DNA of 64,000 nucleotides, taken from positions 1 to 64,000 of the forward strand of contig NZ_JACDXT010000005.1 of NCBI RefSeq assembly GCF_016464015.1. The letters run 5' to 3'. Shown one piece after another: positions 17,196-26,198 of this stretch (position 1 is the stretch's first letter; each line of letters opens with the position of its first letter). Source of the stretch: Psychrobacter sp. bablab_jr014. Its GTDB lineage: Bacteria; Pseudomonadota; Gammaproteobacteria; Pseudomonadales; Moraxellaceae. Under the pieces are notes generated by a model. That model saw only the letters and a list, made by a program, of their open reading frames with translations, was not told the DNA's origin and ran no database searches. The translations under genes were made by a program, and so were the position numbers.

Positions 17196-18272
17196 GTGAA
17201 AAAGTATCCAAGATTGCTGTGGAATGAAAAAAAGCTCCGTGCCAATGTGCGTTTTTTGAATAATTTGTTCAACTCTTATGAGAATCCTATCAAATGGATA
17301 CCTGTGACCAAGGGTATCTGTGCTTACCCCGATATTATCCGCGTATTGATCGATGAAGGGGTATCAGAAATTGCTGATTCGAGAATAGAGAATATAAAAG
17401 TTATTAAAGAAGTGGCAGCATCGTGCAAGACACTGCTATTGCGCTTACCAAGTATTTATGAAGTACCTGAAGTGATTGAGCACGCAGATATTAGTTTGGT
17501 ATCAGAAACTGAGACTTTATTAAAATTACAAGAGAGTGCCAAAGCAGTAGGCGTTAAGCACAGTATTATTTTAATGATAGAGCTGGGTGATTTACGCGAA
17601 GGTATATTACCTGATGATGTATTAGCAATGGGGCGTTTTATTTTGCAACAGGACCATCTGCAGTGGTTAGGAATTGGAACAAATTTGGCTTGTTACAGTG
17701 GTGTTTTACCTACACGCGAAAAAATGGAGCGCTTAGTTGAGATGAAGAGAAACATTGCTAATGAGTTGGAGCACGACCTCATGGTAGTTTCGGGGGGTAA
17801 CTCCAGCACATTGTCACTGATGCTTGAACATGATTTGCCAAAAGGCATCAACCAGCTACGTTTAGGTGAGTCATTGTTGCTGGGTAACGACACAGCATCA
17901 GGACGTCCTATTTTAGGTATGCATAGCGATGTATTCAAGCTTGAAGCTGAAGTGATTGAGGTCAAGGTAAAGTCATCAATGCCGCAAGGTAAACAAGGTA
18001 AAAATGCGTTTGGTCATAGCGTTGTACTTGAAGACCTTGGTCAACATAGTCGCGCTATTGTTGCCATTGGCAGGCAAGACGTTGTTATAGAGGACATTGA
18101 GCCGATAGATGAGCGCATAAGAATTCTTGGAGGCAGTAGTGATCATATGATTTTGGATGTGCAAGAGGTTGATATCAAAGTGGGTGATATTGTGGCATTT
18201 AGTATTCGTTACTCATCCTTATTACAGGCAATGACCTCGCCTTATATCCGAAAAGAAAAGCTTATTACTTAG
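17196..18272 (+). CDS. alanine/ornithine racemase family PLP enzyme (Orr-like)
   Basis: A cytoplasmic fold-type III PLP enzyme of 358 residues. The PLP lysine is Lys39 in WIPVTKGICAYPDI. Downstream motifs 'LRLPSIYEVPEVIEHADISLVSE', 'IELGDLREGI', 'GIGTNLACYSG' and 'VSGGNSSTL' follow the pattern of the Orr/YhfX subgroup, which includes clostridial ornithine racemase, rather than biosynthetic Alr. GTG 17196 is chosen because GAGGTG lies 6 nt upstream; GTG 17187 overlaps that sequence. Next to ocd and arginase, it most likely interconverts D- and L-ornithine (or a related basic amino acid). The precise substrate is not shown. Confidence 0.8.
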   Translation: MKKYPRLLWNEKKLRANVRFLNNLFNSYENPIKWIPVTKGICAYPDIIRVLIDEGVSEIADSRIENIKVIKEVAASCKTLLLRLPSIYEVPEVIEHADISLVSETETLLKLQESAKAVGVKHSIILMIELGDLREGILPDDVLAMGRFILQQDHLQWLGIGTNLACYSGVLPTREKMERLVEMKRNIANELEHDLMVVSGGNSSTLSLMLEHDLPKGINQLRLGESLLLGNDTASGRPILGMHSDVFKLEAEVIEVKVKSSMPQGKQGKNAFGHSVVLEDLGQHSRAIVAIGRQDVVIEDIEPIDERIRILGGSSDHMILDVQEVDIKVGDIVAFSIRYSSLLQAMTSPYIRKEKLIT

Positions 18273-18391
18273 TAATGCTAGAAAATTACACAGTATAACT
18301 TTGAGTATTTACAGCTGTGTCTTTTTGAATACTAAGACATTTATTTTAACACGTTAAATGATACAAAAATCTATTCATTAAGGAGAAAGCC

Positions 18392-19354
18392 ATGAATGAT
18401 CTCGCTAAAAACGTACGCATCGTCGAAGTGTATTCAGACGTCGCAGGACATAAAAAAGGGGCGTCACTCGGTATCGATGCCTTGCGCGATTCATCAAAAG
18501 CCATCAACGCTGAGTACTATGAAACGCTGCAATTTGACCGTATCAAAAACGACTATATCGAAGAAGGCGGCGAGTCACGCTTTAAACACGCCAAATACGC
18601 TGACGTGATTGAGCCTGTCATCTCAAAGCTTGCACACAAAATCAAAGACATTCGAGACGAAAAAAAGTTTCCTATCGTCATTGCAGGTGACCATTCTAGC
18701 TGCGCAGGCACGATGCATGGTCTAAAAATGGCGCATCCTGATGCCGAAATCGGCGTGATCTATATCGACGCGCATGCTGATATCCATTCGCCCTATACCA
18801 GTGGTTCAGGCAATATGCACGGCATGCCGCTCGCGATGGCGTGCGCGATTGACAATCTAGAATCTCAGCGCAATGAGCTGTCTGATGAAGAAAAGGAATA
18901 TTGGGAGCGCTTAAAACATATGGTCTCTGATGAGCCGTCTATTAAGCCTGAAAATATTGTCTTCTGTGCGGTGCGCGATTATCAGCAAGAAGAAATGGAC
19001 TTAATCAAGCGCCATAAAATCCCGCTATACAGCGTGGCGGAAATTACTAAAAAAGGCATCAGCGCGACGGTCGAAGAAATCTTTAAAAAGCTCGAATACT
19101 GCGACCATATCTACGTGTCGTTCGATGTGGACAGCGTTGACCCCTTGTATGTGCCAGGCACAGGAACGCCTGCGCGTAACGGACTGTCATACGAGCAAGC
19201 CATGCAGCTCAACATTGAGCTGATTAAAAACGAGAAAGTGTGCTGCTGGGAGATGGCAGAAATCAACCCGCTGTACAACAACTCACAAGACGACTCAGAC
19301 CGCATTTTTAAGATTTTAGAAAGAGTCACGCAGTCTTTGTTAAACCACTATTAA
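18392..19354 (+). CDS. arginase family protein, probable arginase
   Basis: A ureohydrolase of 320 residues that needs two Mn2+ ions. Metal ligands are visible in IAGDHSSCAGT near 99, DAHADIHSP near 127 and SFDVDSVDPLYVPGTGTPA near 236-255. The loop GSGNMHGMPLA after DAHAD resembles arginase (SGNxHGxPxA) more than agmatinase. Reaction: arginine to ornithine plus urea, feeding ornithine cyclodeaminase. AAGGAG is 7 nt before ATG 18392. The leader contains AAGACATTTATTTTAAC, a weak gapped resemblance to the shared ctlX/ocd element. Agmatinase or another ureohydrolase remains possible. Confidence 0.87.
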   Translation: MNDLAKNVRIVEVYSDVAGHKKGASLGIDALRDSSKAINAEYYETLQFDRIKNDYIEEGGESRFKHAKYADVIEPVISKLAHKIKDIRDEKKFPIVIAGDHSSCAGTMHGLKMAHPDAEIGVIYIDAHADIHSPYTSGSGNMHGMPLAMACAIDNLESQRNELSDEEKEYWERLKHMVSDEPSIKPENIVFCAVRDYQQEEMDLIKRHKIPLYSVAEITKKGISATVEEIFKKLEYCDHIYVSFDVDSVDPLYVPGTGTPARNGLSYEQAMQLNIELIKNEKVCCWEMAEINPLYNNSQDDSDRIFKILERVTQSLLNHY

Positions 19355-19386
19355 CACACGTCTTAAATATAGGGATATAGGGTATT

Positions 19387-19471
19387 TATAGTCAGTACGA
19401 TACAAAGAGAGATGGCATTTAATGGTGTAAATGCGTTAAAGTGTGTCCTTTTTTATTTAGCCCTGACTATA
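19387..19471 (-). mobile_element. short derivative of the MITE-like repeat, copy 4
   Basis: An 85-bp element bounded by TATAGTCAG and CTGACTATA. Its left part (GATACAAAGAGA) matches the right arm of the copy at 35.9 kb, and its right part read in reverse (GGCTAAATAAAA) matches the left arm of the copy at 21.0 kb. It keeps both ends but lacks the TTGCTTGCTGTGAC core, so it looks like an internal deletion. Confidence 0.6.
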
Positions 19472-19486
19472 ACATGAGTTAAAACG

Positions 19487-19523
19487 CCAGCACGGCGCGT
19501 TTACCCACAACGCGCCTTACTGG
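19487..19523 (+). other. GC-rich hairpin in the leader of the YjiH-like gene
   Basis: GGCGCGTT (19494-19501) pairs perfectly with AACGCGCC (19509-19516), extended by CCAG/CTGG outside. There is no T tract, so it is not a standard terminator. It begins 30-65 nt before the start codon and may be a structured leader. Confidence 0.4.
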
Positions 19524-19552
19524 TTAAAGGCAGACAGGGAGTCGAAGGTAAC

Positions 19553-20953
19553 ATGGATATCAAAACTCATGCGTCAGATAAAACGCTTAGCAGTAATAGC
19601 ATTGGCAAGTTTTTAAGGTTCTTTATCCCCTCGATGTTGGGGCTTTTCATTTTTGTTTTTCCCATTCCGTATATCGATGGCAAGTTCGTTAGCTATGCTG
19701 ACGGCTTTACCATTCCCATCGCTGTGCTCAAAGACATTATCCAAGGCTATTTGCATGACTTTTTGCCGCTTTTGGTGGTCATCTCCATCATGACGACATT
19801 GGTCGGTAGCTTATATACCAAAATTTTCAAACCTGATTTTATTGTGAATAACCGTTTTTTAAACAATTTGCTCAATGTCAAAACCTCGTGGCTGATGCTG
19901 CGTATATTGGGTGCATTTTTTGCGGTAGCGACGTATTTTCAATACGGCTCTGAGATGATTTACTCGGACAGTATTGGTGGTTTGGTACTGTATGAGCTGA
20001 TGCCGATTTTGTTTATCGTGTTTTTCTTAGCGGGTTTGCTGCTGCCGTTGCTGCTTGATTTTGGCCTGTTAGAATTCGTCGGTGTGCTATTGAGTAAAGT
20101 CATGCGCCCTTTGTTTGGCTTGCCAGGACGCTCATCGGTGGATTGTCTCGCGTCATGGCTTGGTGATGGTACGATTGGCGTGCTGCTGACCGACAAGCAG
20201 TTACAAAGTGGCTTTTATACCAAGCGCGAAGCGGCGATTATTGCTACCAGCTTTTCGGCAGTGTCGGTGACGTTTTGTTTGGTGGTCATCTCGCAGGTCA
20301 AGTTAGAGAGCTACTTTCTCAATATGATTGGTGTGGTCGCGCTGTGCGGTATCGTTTGCGCGCTTGTCGTGCCCAAGCTGTTTCCGTTATCGAGAATTGC
20401 TGATACTTATATTGTCGATAATAACGATGCTAACAGCGAAGCGATTCCTGAAGGTAAAAAGCTGTTCAACCATAGCTTAGATATGGCGGTCGAAAAGGCT
20501 GAGAAAAGCCCAAGTGTCGGCACGTTTTTAAGCGATGGGCTAAAAAATATCTTAGATATGTGGATTGGCATTTTGCCTGTCGTGATGGCCATCGGTACGC
20601 TTGGTTTGATTGTTGCAGAAAAGACGCCTGTTTTTGATTATTTGGGCATGCCGTTTATCCCGTTTTTAGAATTGCTGAACATTCCATTTGCCCAAGAGAT
20701 GTCCAAGACCATTATGGTTGGCTTTGCTGATATGTTCTTGCCTGCGATTATTGGCTCATCGATTGAGTCGGAGCTGACGCGCTTTGTGATTGCTTGCTTG
20801 TCAGTATCGCAGCTGATTTATATGTCAGAGGTGGGTGGGCTGATTTTGGGTACAAAAATCCCTGTAAGCTTTTTTCAATTACTGATCATCTTTTTGTTAA
20901 GAACGCTGATTTCCTTACCGATTATTGCCTTGTGCGCGCATATGATTTTCTAA
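19553..20953 (+). CDS. YjiH-like membrane protein (nucleoside-recognition/gate domain family)
   Basis: An inner-membrane protein of 466 residues with about ten hydrophobic helices. It fits the YjiH family by the central 'GLPGRSSVDCLASWLGDGTIGVLLTD'-type gate region (around 190-215) and the C-terminal 'MVGFADMFLPAIIGSSI' and 'SVSQLIYMSEVGGLILGTKIP' segments. GAAGG lies 6 nt before ATG 19553. The transported compound is unknown; neighbours suggest an amino acid or dipeptide related to arginine/ornithine. It is separated from arginase by a short MITE copy and a leader hairpin. Confidence 0.75.
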   Translation: MDIKTHASDKTLSSNSIGKFLRFFIPSMLGLFIFVFPIPYIDGKFVSYADGFTIPIAVLKDIIQGYLHDFLPLLVVISIMTTLVGSLYTKIFKPDFIVNNRFLNNLLNVKTSWLMLRILGAFFAVATYFQYGSEMIYSDSIGGLVLYELMPILFIVFFLAGLLLPLLLDFGLLEFVGVLLSKVMRPLFGLPGRSSVDCLASWLGDGTIGVLLTDKQLQSGFYTKREAAIIATSFSAVSVTFCLVVISQVKLESYFLNMIGVVALCGIVCALVVPKLFPLSRIADTYIVDNNDANSEAIPEGKKLFNHSLDMAVEKAEKSPSVGTFLSDGLKNILDMWIGILPVVMAIGTLGLIVAEKTPVFDYLGMPFIPFLELLNIPFAQEMSKTIMVGFADMFLPAIIGSSIESELTRFVIACLSVSQLIYMSEVGGLILGTKIPVSFFQLLIIFLLRTLISLPIIALCAHMIF

Positions 20954-21282
20954 ATGGGATTTTCTAAAAAATGGATGCATTAGGTCTGAGCAAAAAACCA
21001 GCAGTAAAATCTAGCTATAGTTAAGTCTAAATAAAAGAGATACAGGACAGTACATTTGTTTGATTCAACGCTATTTTTCTTGCTTGCAGTGACTACGTCT
21101 TTTGATGCTGCGAAAAATAACGTTGAATCTCCTTATATCGATTTTGTAGTGAACTGACTATATCAATAAAAATACGTTACCTTTGAATTTATAACCACTG
21201 CGTTAAGCTAGATAAATGGTATGATAACTTTTGTTTTTATCAGTTAGCCAGTTAATTTATTAATCAGTAATCAAGGATGATG
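20954..21282. other. intergenic region carrying a MITE copy
   Basis: About 330 bp that is mostly the palindromic repeat (21016-21162). The remainder before the racemase start shows only the AAGG ribosome-binding site. Confidence 0.5.
21016..21162 (+). mobile_element. MITE-like palindromic repeat, copy 2
   Basis: 147 bp from TATAGTTAAGTC to GAACTGACTATA. The core TTGCTTGCAGTGACTACGTC is flanked by arms GATTCAACGCTATTTTTC and GAAAAATAACGTTGAATC that pair almost perfectly. It has the same length as copy 3. The ends carry TA, as expected for insertion at TA dinucleotides. Confidence 0.75.
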
Positions 21283-22593
21283 ATGACCACATTGAATATT
21301 AAACCCCGTTTTTTATCGCTTGCCATTGCCGCAGTTGCTTACGGGGTAAGTGTGCCTTTCACTTTTGCCCACGCCGCACCAGCGTTAACTTATACTGGCG
21401 ACTCTCCACAGACCAATACCCATCATATCTATAATTCCCACAATACTCGCGCGCTTAATATCAACAATGCCAATGCTTGGCTTGAGGTGGACGCTGACGC
21501 TTATGGCGACAACATTGAGGCCATGCGTCATCACTTAAATGGGCAGGCTGAGATTTGTGCCATATTAAAGGCAGATGCTTATGGGTTTGGTATTAACAAC
21601 TTAATGCCCACTGTCATACAGCACAATGTGCCGTGTATCGGCATTTCCAGTAATGAAGAGATTCGCATTGCTCGCAGCCATGGCTATAAAGGGCGCATCA
21701 TGCGTGTGCGCGCTGCTACCAATGCTGAAATTGAAGACGCTATGCAATATGGCGTTGAAGAGTTAATTGGCAGTCTAGAACAAGCAAAAATTGTCAATGA
21801 GCTTGCTAAAAAGGCCAGTAAAAACATTAAGTTTCATATGGCGTTAAACGCTGGCGGCATGGATCGTAACGGTATTGATCTTAGCATTAACCGTTTGCAG
21901 CAAGATGCTATCGCGATAACCAAGATGAGTAACCTTGACATTGTTGGCATTATGACTCACTTTCCCGAAGAAGATCGCGAAGATGTGCTAAAAGGGCTAA
22001 CAACTTTTAAACAGCAAACCGATTGGCTGATAAAAGCCGCTAATTTAGATAGAAATGATTTGACAATTCACGCCGCCAACTCGTTTGTGTCATTAAATGT
22101 GCCAGAGGGCTGGTTTGATATGGTGCGCCCAGGGGCGATATTATTTGGCGAGCCATATTTTGAGCGTAAAGATTTTAAATTTATCATGAGTTTTAAAAGC
22201 CGAGTTGCAAGCGTTAATTATTACCCCAAAGGCTCAACGGTTGGCTATGACCGCACTTATAAATTAACACGCGACAGCTATTTAGCAAACTTGCCATTTG
22301 GTTATTCTGATGGCTATCGCCGTACCTTTACCAATAAAGGGCACGTGCTCATCAATGGTCATAAAGTACCAGTGGTAGGCAAAATATCAATGAATACCAC
22401 GATGGTGGATGTAACCGATTACCCAGATATTAAATCGGGCGATGAAGTGGTCATATTTGGTAAACAAGGCAATGTGGAGGTGACTCAAAACGAGGTGGAA
22501 GACATTGTAGATACCTTATTTACCGAAATATATGCCAATTGGGGCAATGCCAATCCTAAATTTTTAAAAACACCCACAGCAACCATGCCTTAA
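21283..22593 (+). CDS. periplasmic broad-spectrum amino-acid racemase (Bsr/Alr family)
   Basis: A PLP-dependent racemase with a signal peptide ending near FAHAAPA (about residue 30), so it acts in the periplasm. The PLP lysine is Lys96 (AILKADAYGFG) and the catalytic tyrosine Tyr322 (VGYDRTYKL); 'HMALNAGGMDRNGID' and 'SMNTTMVDVTD' are further Alr motifs. Secreted members racemise Lys, Arg and other non-beta-branched residues, and release D-amino acids that remodel the cell wall. I start at ATG 21283, the third of three tandem ATGs, because AAGG is 6 nt upstream. It ends the amino-acid island and may feed D-amino acids to the DadA dehydrogenase encoded at 48.9 kb. Confidence 0.85.
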   Translation: MTTLNIKPRFLSLAIAAVAYGVSVPFTFAHAAPALTYTGDSPQTNTHHIYNSHNTRALNINNANAWLEVDADAYGDNIEAMRHHLNGQAEICAILKADAYGFGINNLMPTVIQHNVPCIGISSNEEIRIARSHGYKGRIMRVRAATNAEIEDAMQYGVEELIGSLEQAKIVNELAKKASKNIKFHMALNAGGMDRNGIDLSINRLQQDAIAITKMSNLDIVGIMTHFPEEDREDVLKGLTTFKQQTDWLIKAANLDRNDLTIHAANSFVSLNVPEGWFDMVRPGAILFGEPYFERKDFKFIMSFKSRVASVNYYPKGSTVGYDRTYKLTRDSYLANLPFGYSDGYRRTFTNKGHVLINGHKVPVVGKISMNTTMVDVTDYPDIKSGDEVVIFGKQGNVEVTQNEVEDIVDTLFTEIYANWGNANPKFLKTPTATMP

Positions 22594-22661
22594 GCTTTAA
22601 TTAGGGTAGGTCAGCTAATATAACCGTTTATGAAACATAAACGATACTGCCTTCATATATC

Positions 22662-22697
22662 AAAAAAGGGATTCTGCCACTGCAAAATCCCTTTTTT
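22662..22697. terminator. bidirectional terminator between racemase and gltX
   Basis: A perfect 12-bp stem AAAAAAGGGATT / AATCCCTTTTTT with a 12-nt loop between two convergent genes. Confidence 0.88.
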
Positions 22698-22729
22698 ATT
22701 ACACTTACTTAGATAATATGTCTTATCGA

Positions 22730-24259
22730 TTACTCAGCCGCCAAAAAATCAGGCAGCTCTGCCGCTTGTTTCTCTAGCTTTTTCAGTTTTTTCTTGCCGA
22801 GACCGCCAAGCACGTCAACCGCGTGACGCAAGCGGGTCAAGGTCATGTCCGCGCCGATGATGGCCATGGAGTTCATGACAGGCGTCGATGAGGTGCTGCC
22901 CGCGATGGCGATAAAGAACGGCGCCATAAAGTCGCGCATCTTGATATCGAGCGCGCCCGCCAAGCCTTTTAGCGTGGTGTAGATGTTGTGCTCTGACCAA
23001 ACAGGCAAGGTCTCCAGCTGCCAAAGTGCCAGCTGTAGCAGCTCGGTGATTTGCTCAGGGGTCAGTGATTTGTGCGCAAAGTCTTCGCTGGTAATCTCAG
23101 GCAGATTTTGGAAATAAAAACCGCCCCAGTTGACCGCGTCAGAGAGCAGCTCGATACGTGGCTGAATCGCCGCCGCGATGGCAGTCAGCTTGTCACTGTC
23201 GCTCGCCCAATCGAGGATTTTTTGCTTGAGCACTTCAGGAGGCAATTCGCGCAGCCATTCAGCGTTTAACCAGCTGAGCTTTTGCGTGTCAAAGATAGGT
23301 CCGCCGAGCGAGACGCGCTGCACGTCAAAGCTGTCAATCATTTCTTCTAAGGTGAACTTTTCGGCTTCATCGGGCAGTGAGTAGCCCATACGACCTAGGT
23401 AGTTGAGTAGCGCTTCTGGCAATACGCCTGCATCACGATAGTAGGTGATGGAGGTGGGGTTTTTGCGCTTAGACAGTTTTGATTTGTCAGGGTTGCGCAG
23501 TAGCGGCATGTGGCAGAGGGTCGGCATTTCCCAGCCAAAGTAGTCATATAGCAGCTGATGCTTGGGCGCCGAGTTGAGCCATTCTTCACCGCGCAATACG
23601 TGGGTAATTTCCATCAAATGGTCATCGACGACGTTGGCAAGGTGATAGGTGGGCAGGCCGTCGGTTTTTAAGAGAACCTGCATATCAACTTGCGCCCATG
23701 GAATCTCAACCGTGCCGCGCAGCATGTCGTGGACTTTACAGATGCCTTCAGACGGTACGCGCATACGGATGACGTAGGGTTTGCCCTCAGCGACGAGTTT
23801 GTCTGATTCTTCGCGTGACAAGTCAGCATAGCGTCCGTCATAGCGCGGGGTTTCGCCATTTGCCATTTGAGCGGCGCGCATCGCGTCCAATTCTTCAGGT
23901 GTGCAAAAACAGCGGAAGGCGTGACCTGCGTCCAATAGTTGCTCGGCGTACTGTTTATAAATGTCAGCGCGCTCGCTTTGCCGGTATGGCGCGTGTGGTC
24001 CGCCGATGTCTGGACCTTCGCTCCAATCCAAGCCAACCCAGCGTAGCGCGTCCAAAATCATCTGTTCTGATTGCGCGGTGGAGCGCGTTTGGTCGGTGTC
24101 CTCAATACGCAAAATAAACTCGCCGCCATGTGATTTGGCAAAGGCTAAGTTAAATAGGGCGATATACGCGGTGCCGACGTGCGGAAAGCCTGTGGGGGAG
24201 GGGGCAATACGGGTGCGAACAGGGCGCTGGGTGGTCGTTTCTGTGGTCTGTGTCATCAT
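22730..24259 (-). CDS. gltX: glutamyl-tRNA synthetase
   Basis: Class I aminoacyl-tRNA synthetase charging tRNA-Glu in the cytoplasm. The HIGH-type motif is [14 protein letters not shown] at about residues 19-32, and the KMSKS-type motif is KSKLSKRKN near 258. The zinc-site region has CFCTPEEL near 112. Length 509 is normal. It is transcribed away from rsmH and stands alone. The preferred start may be the second Met (one codon later). Confidence 0.97.
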   Translation of the reverse strand: MMTQTTETTTQRPVRTRIAPSPTGFPHVGTAYIALFNLAFAKSHGGEFILRIEDTDQTRSTAQSEQMILDALRWVGLDWSEGPDIGGPHAPYRQSERADIYKQYAEQLLDAGHAFRCFCTPEELDAMRAAQMANGETPRYDGRYADLSREESDKLVAEGKPYVIRMRVPSEGICKVHDMLRGTVEIPWAQVDMQVLLKTDGLPTYHLANVVDDHLMEITHVLRGEEWLNSAPKHQLLYDYFGWEMPTLCHMPLLRNPDKSKLSKRKNPTSITYYRDAGVLPEALLNYLGRMGYSLPDEAEKFTLEEMIDSFDVQRVSLGGPIFDTQKLSWLNAEWLRELPPEVLKQKILDWASDSDKLTAIAAAIQPRIELLSDAVNWGGFYFQNLPEITSEDFAHKSLTPEQITELLQLALWQLETLPVWSEHNIYTTLKGLAGALDIKMRDFMAPFFIAIAGSTSSTPVMNSMAIIGADMTLTRLRHAVDVLGGLGKKKLKKLEKQAAELPDFLAAE

Positions 24260-24465
24260 GGTCTCACGTCATGTTTTTTTGGGTGAAAGAAAATCAAACT
24301 CAAGAATCTGCCTAGTATAGCAGGGATAGGCAATATTTTTGTCGAAAACACCAGTTGCCGCTTGACTACAGGCTTATCCTTGCGATAATAAGACGAGAAT
24401 AAATGATAACTTGTTTATTTCTCTCCGATTATTGACCGTTTCGGTCATCACTTACTGAGTAGCTT

Positions 24466-25530
24466 GTGTCCCCATTCAATGCCGACGCCCATTCTGCCCC
24501 TACCGCTGACAATACCGCTATGCCCGCAACTGATATGCCAACCTCAAAAGACACTGTAATGCCACCTGAATTCATACACGATACTGTCCTGCTGCATGAG
24601 ACGGTTGCCGCTGTTTTGGGCAAAAAATCCTTGCCAAAGACGCCCGATGCCGTACGCAGCAGCGGGGTGTTTATTGATGCGACCTTTGGTCGTGGCGGGC
24701 ACAGCCGCTTATTACTCGAGCACTTAGCAGATGATGCGACATTGATTGTGTTTGATAAAGACCCTGAGGCAATTGCCGTTGCCGAGGCGCTGGCGCGTAC
24801 CGATGCGCGTGTGCGTATCGTACATGACAGCTTTGCCAGCATGACGGACAGCCTAAAAGCATTGGGCATCGAAAAAGTTGATGGCATTATGGCGGATTTA
24901 GGCGTATCGTCGCCGCAGCTCGATGATGGCAGTCGCGGTTTTAGCTTTATGCGTGATGGCGCGGTGGACATGCGTATGGACACCAGTCGCGGTGAGCCTG
25001 TTTCCGCGTGGCTTGAGCGTGTCGATGCCGATACCTTAGCCGATGTGCTGTACGAATTTGGCGAAGAACGGCACAGTCGCCGTATTGCGCGTGCGATTAA
25101 GGCGATGGACAGTTATGATTCGACTTTGGCACTGGCAGCGGTGATTAAAGAGGCGCATCCGAATTGGCAAAAGGGCAAACACCCTGCGACGCAAAGCTTT
25201 CAAGCGCTGCGTATTTTTATTAATAATGAGCTTGGTGATGTCGATGACTTTTTGGCACAGAGTATCGGCGTGCTTGCCGAAGGCGGACAGTTGGCGGTGA
25301 TCAGCTTTCATTCATTAGAAGATCGCCGTATTAAGCAGTTTTTGCAGCGTCACAGTAAAGGACAATACCCTGAAGACCAAGCGCTGCCAATGCCGCCAAA
25401 ACGTCCGCGTTATTTTAATAAACCGTTTCGCGTTGCGCCGAGCAGCAGCGAAGTGAAAGGCAATCCGCGCGCCCGCAGTGCGTGGTTACGTGGGGCGATG
25501 CGTAGCGCCACCGAGTACGTGCCAGAGTAA
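24466..25530 (+). CDS. rsmH: 16S rRNA m4C1402 methyltransferase RsmH (MraW)
   Basis: S-adenosylmethionine-dependent methyltransferase modifying C1402 in the ribosomal P site; usually the first or second gene of the division/wall cluster. Motifs: FIHDTVLLHETV, then FIDATFGRGGHS (SAM-binding), DGIMADLGVSSPQLD and DMRMDTSRGEPVSAWL. The C terminus RPRYFNKPFRVAP and NPRARSAWLRGAMR are typical. From GTG 24466 the protein has 354 residues, about 40 longer than usual at the N terminus; an internal ATG at 24559 (MPPEFIHDTV) matches the family start better, but neither has a strong ribosome-binding site. No mraZ precedes it. Confidence 0.95.
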   Translation: MSPFNADAHSAPTADNTAMPATDMPTSKDTVMPPEFIHDTVLLHETVAAVLGKKSLPKTPDAVRSSGVFIDATFGRGGHSRLLLEHLADDATLIVFDKDPEAIAVAEALARTDARVRIVHDSFASMTDSLKALGIEKVDGIMADLGVSSPQLDDGSRGFSFMRDGAVDMRMDTSRGEPVSAWLERVDADTLADVLYEFGEERHSRRIARAIKAMDSYDSTLALAAVIKEAHPNWQKGKHPATQSFQALRIFINNELGDVDDFLAQSIGVLAEGGQLAVISFHSLEDRRIKQFLQRHSKGQYPEDQALPMPPKRPRYFNKPFRVAPSSSEVKGNPRARSAWLRGAMRSATEYVPE

Positions 25531-25615
25531 GGCTGGGTACAATGCACAGCGCAGGTGACGCAGCGTGGGTGATACAACACCAACGCGACTGTTAAAAAGC
25601 GGTAAGTATCGACTG

Positions 25616-25660
25616 GTAGGCTCGCCGATTGGTTGCCTACTGTCACCGATATTCGGTGAT
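25616..25660 (+). other. tandem hairpins between rsmH and ftsL
   Basis: Two adjacent perfect inverted repeats: GTAGGC / GCCTAC (25616-25640) and TCACCGA-TAT-TCGGTGA (25643-25659). There is no T tract. They lie in a 195-bp gap in a cluster whose genes usually abut, so they may be a structured leader or RNA-processing site. Confidence 0.45.
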
Positions 25661-25724
25661 AGTGGCGCAAGTATGGGCTGGGTTTGATTTATCTTTTGTA
25701 TTTGGGTTCATTTTTGAGATCGTC

Positions 25725-26198
25725 ATGGCAATATCTGGCAAACCGAACAACCGTCACCGCGCAACTGCACCATCGTCTACTGATGTCGGTGAGATTTTCG
25801 TTCAACGCTTTCATGTGGTGCGTATCTATGCCGTCATCATGTTGGTGCTTGCGGTCTTCATTATTTGGACAGGCATCAAGACGGCAGAGTCGGTGCAGCA
25901 GTATCATCAAGATTATAAAAGCTTGCAAGATATGAAAAAGCAAGAGCGCAAACTACAAATCGAGCGCCAGCGTCTGTTGATTGAGCAGCAAACCTTCAGC
26001 GCCACCCCGCAAATTGCAGGTCGCGCTGTGGCAGAGCTTGGCATGTACAGCCCCACTTTAAAAGACAAACTCATCATCCAACCTGGCGCGCCTGTGCGTC
26101 CTCTCGTGCCTGAGACTGCCATCGAATCTGATGATCCCGAAGCCGAAAAGCCTGAGACCATTGGCAATACTGATTTGACTGAAGCAGAGGGCGCATAA
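25725..26198 (+). CDS. ftsL: cell division protein FtsL
   Basis: A small bitopic division protein of 157 residues: a short cytoplasmic N terminus, a membrane helix at about 32-52 (IYAVIMLVLAVFIIWTGIK), then a coiled-coil heptad region (about 60-100, rich in Gln/Lys/Glu) and an acidic Pro-rich tail. 'LGMYSPTLKDKLIIQPG' resembles the FtsL end motif. ATG 25725 follows GAGAT; the frame is open further upstream but without family features. FtsL joins FtsB and FtsQ to activate FtsW-FtsI. Its stop overlaps the ftsI start by one base (TAATG), indicating coupling. Confidence 0.9.
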   Translation: MAISGKPNNRHRATAPSSTDVGEIFVQRFHVVRIYAVIMLVLAVFIIWTGIKTAESVQQYHQDYKSLQDMKKQERKLQIERQRLLIEQQTFSATPQIAGRAVAELGMYSPTLKDKLIIQPGAPVRPLVPETAIESDDPEAEKPETIGNTDLTEAEGA

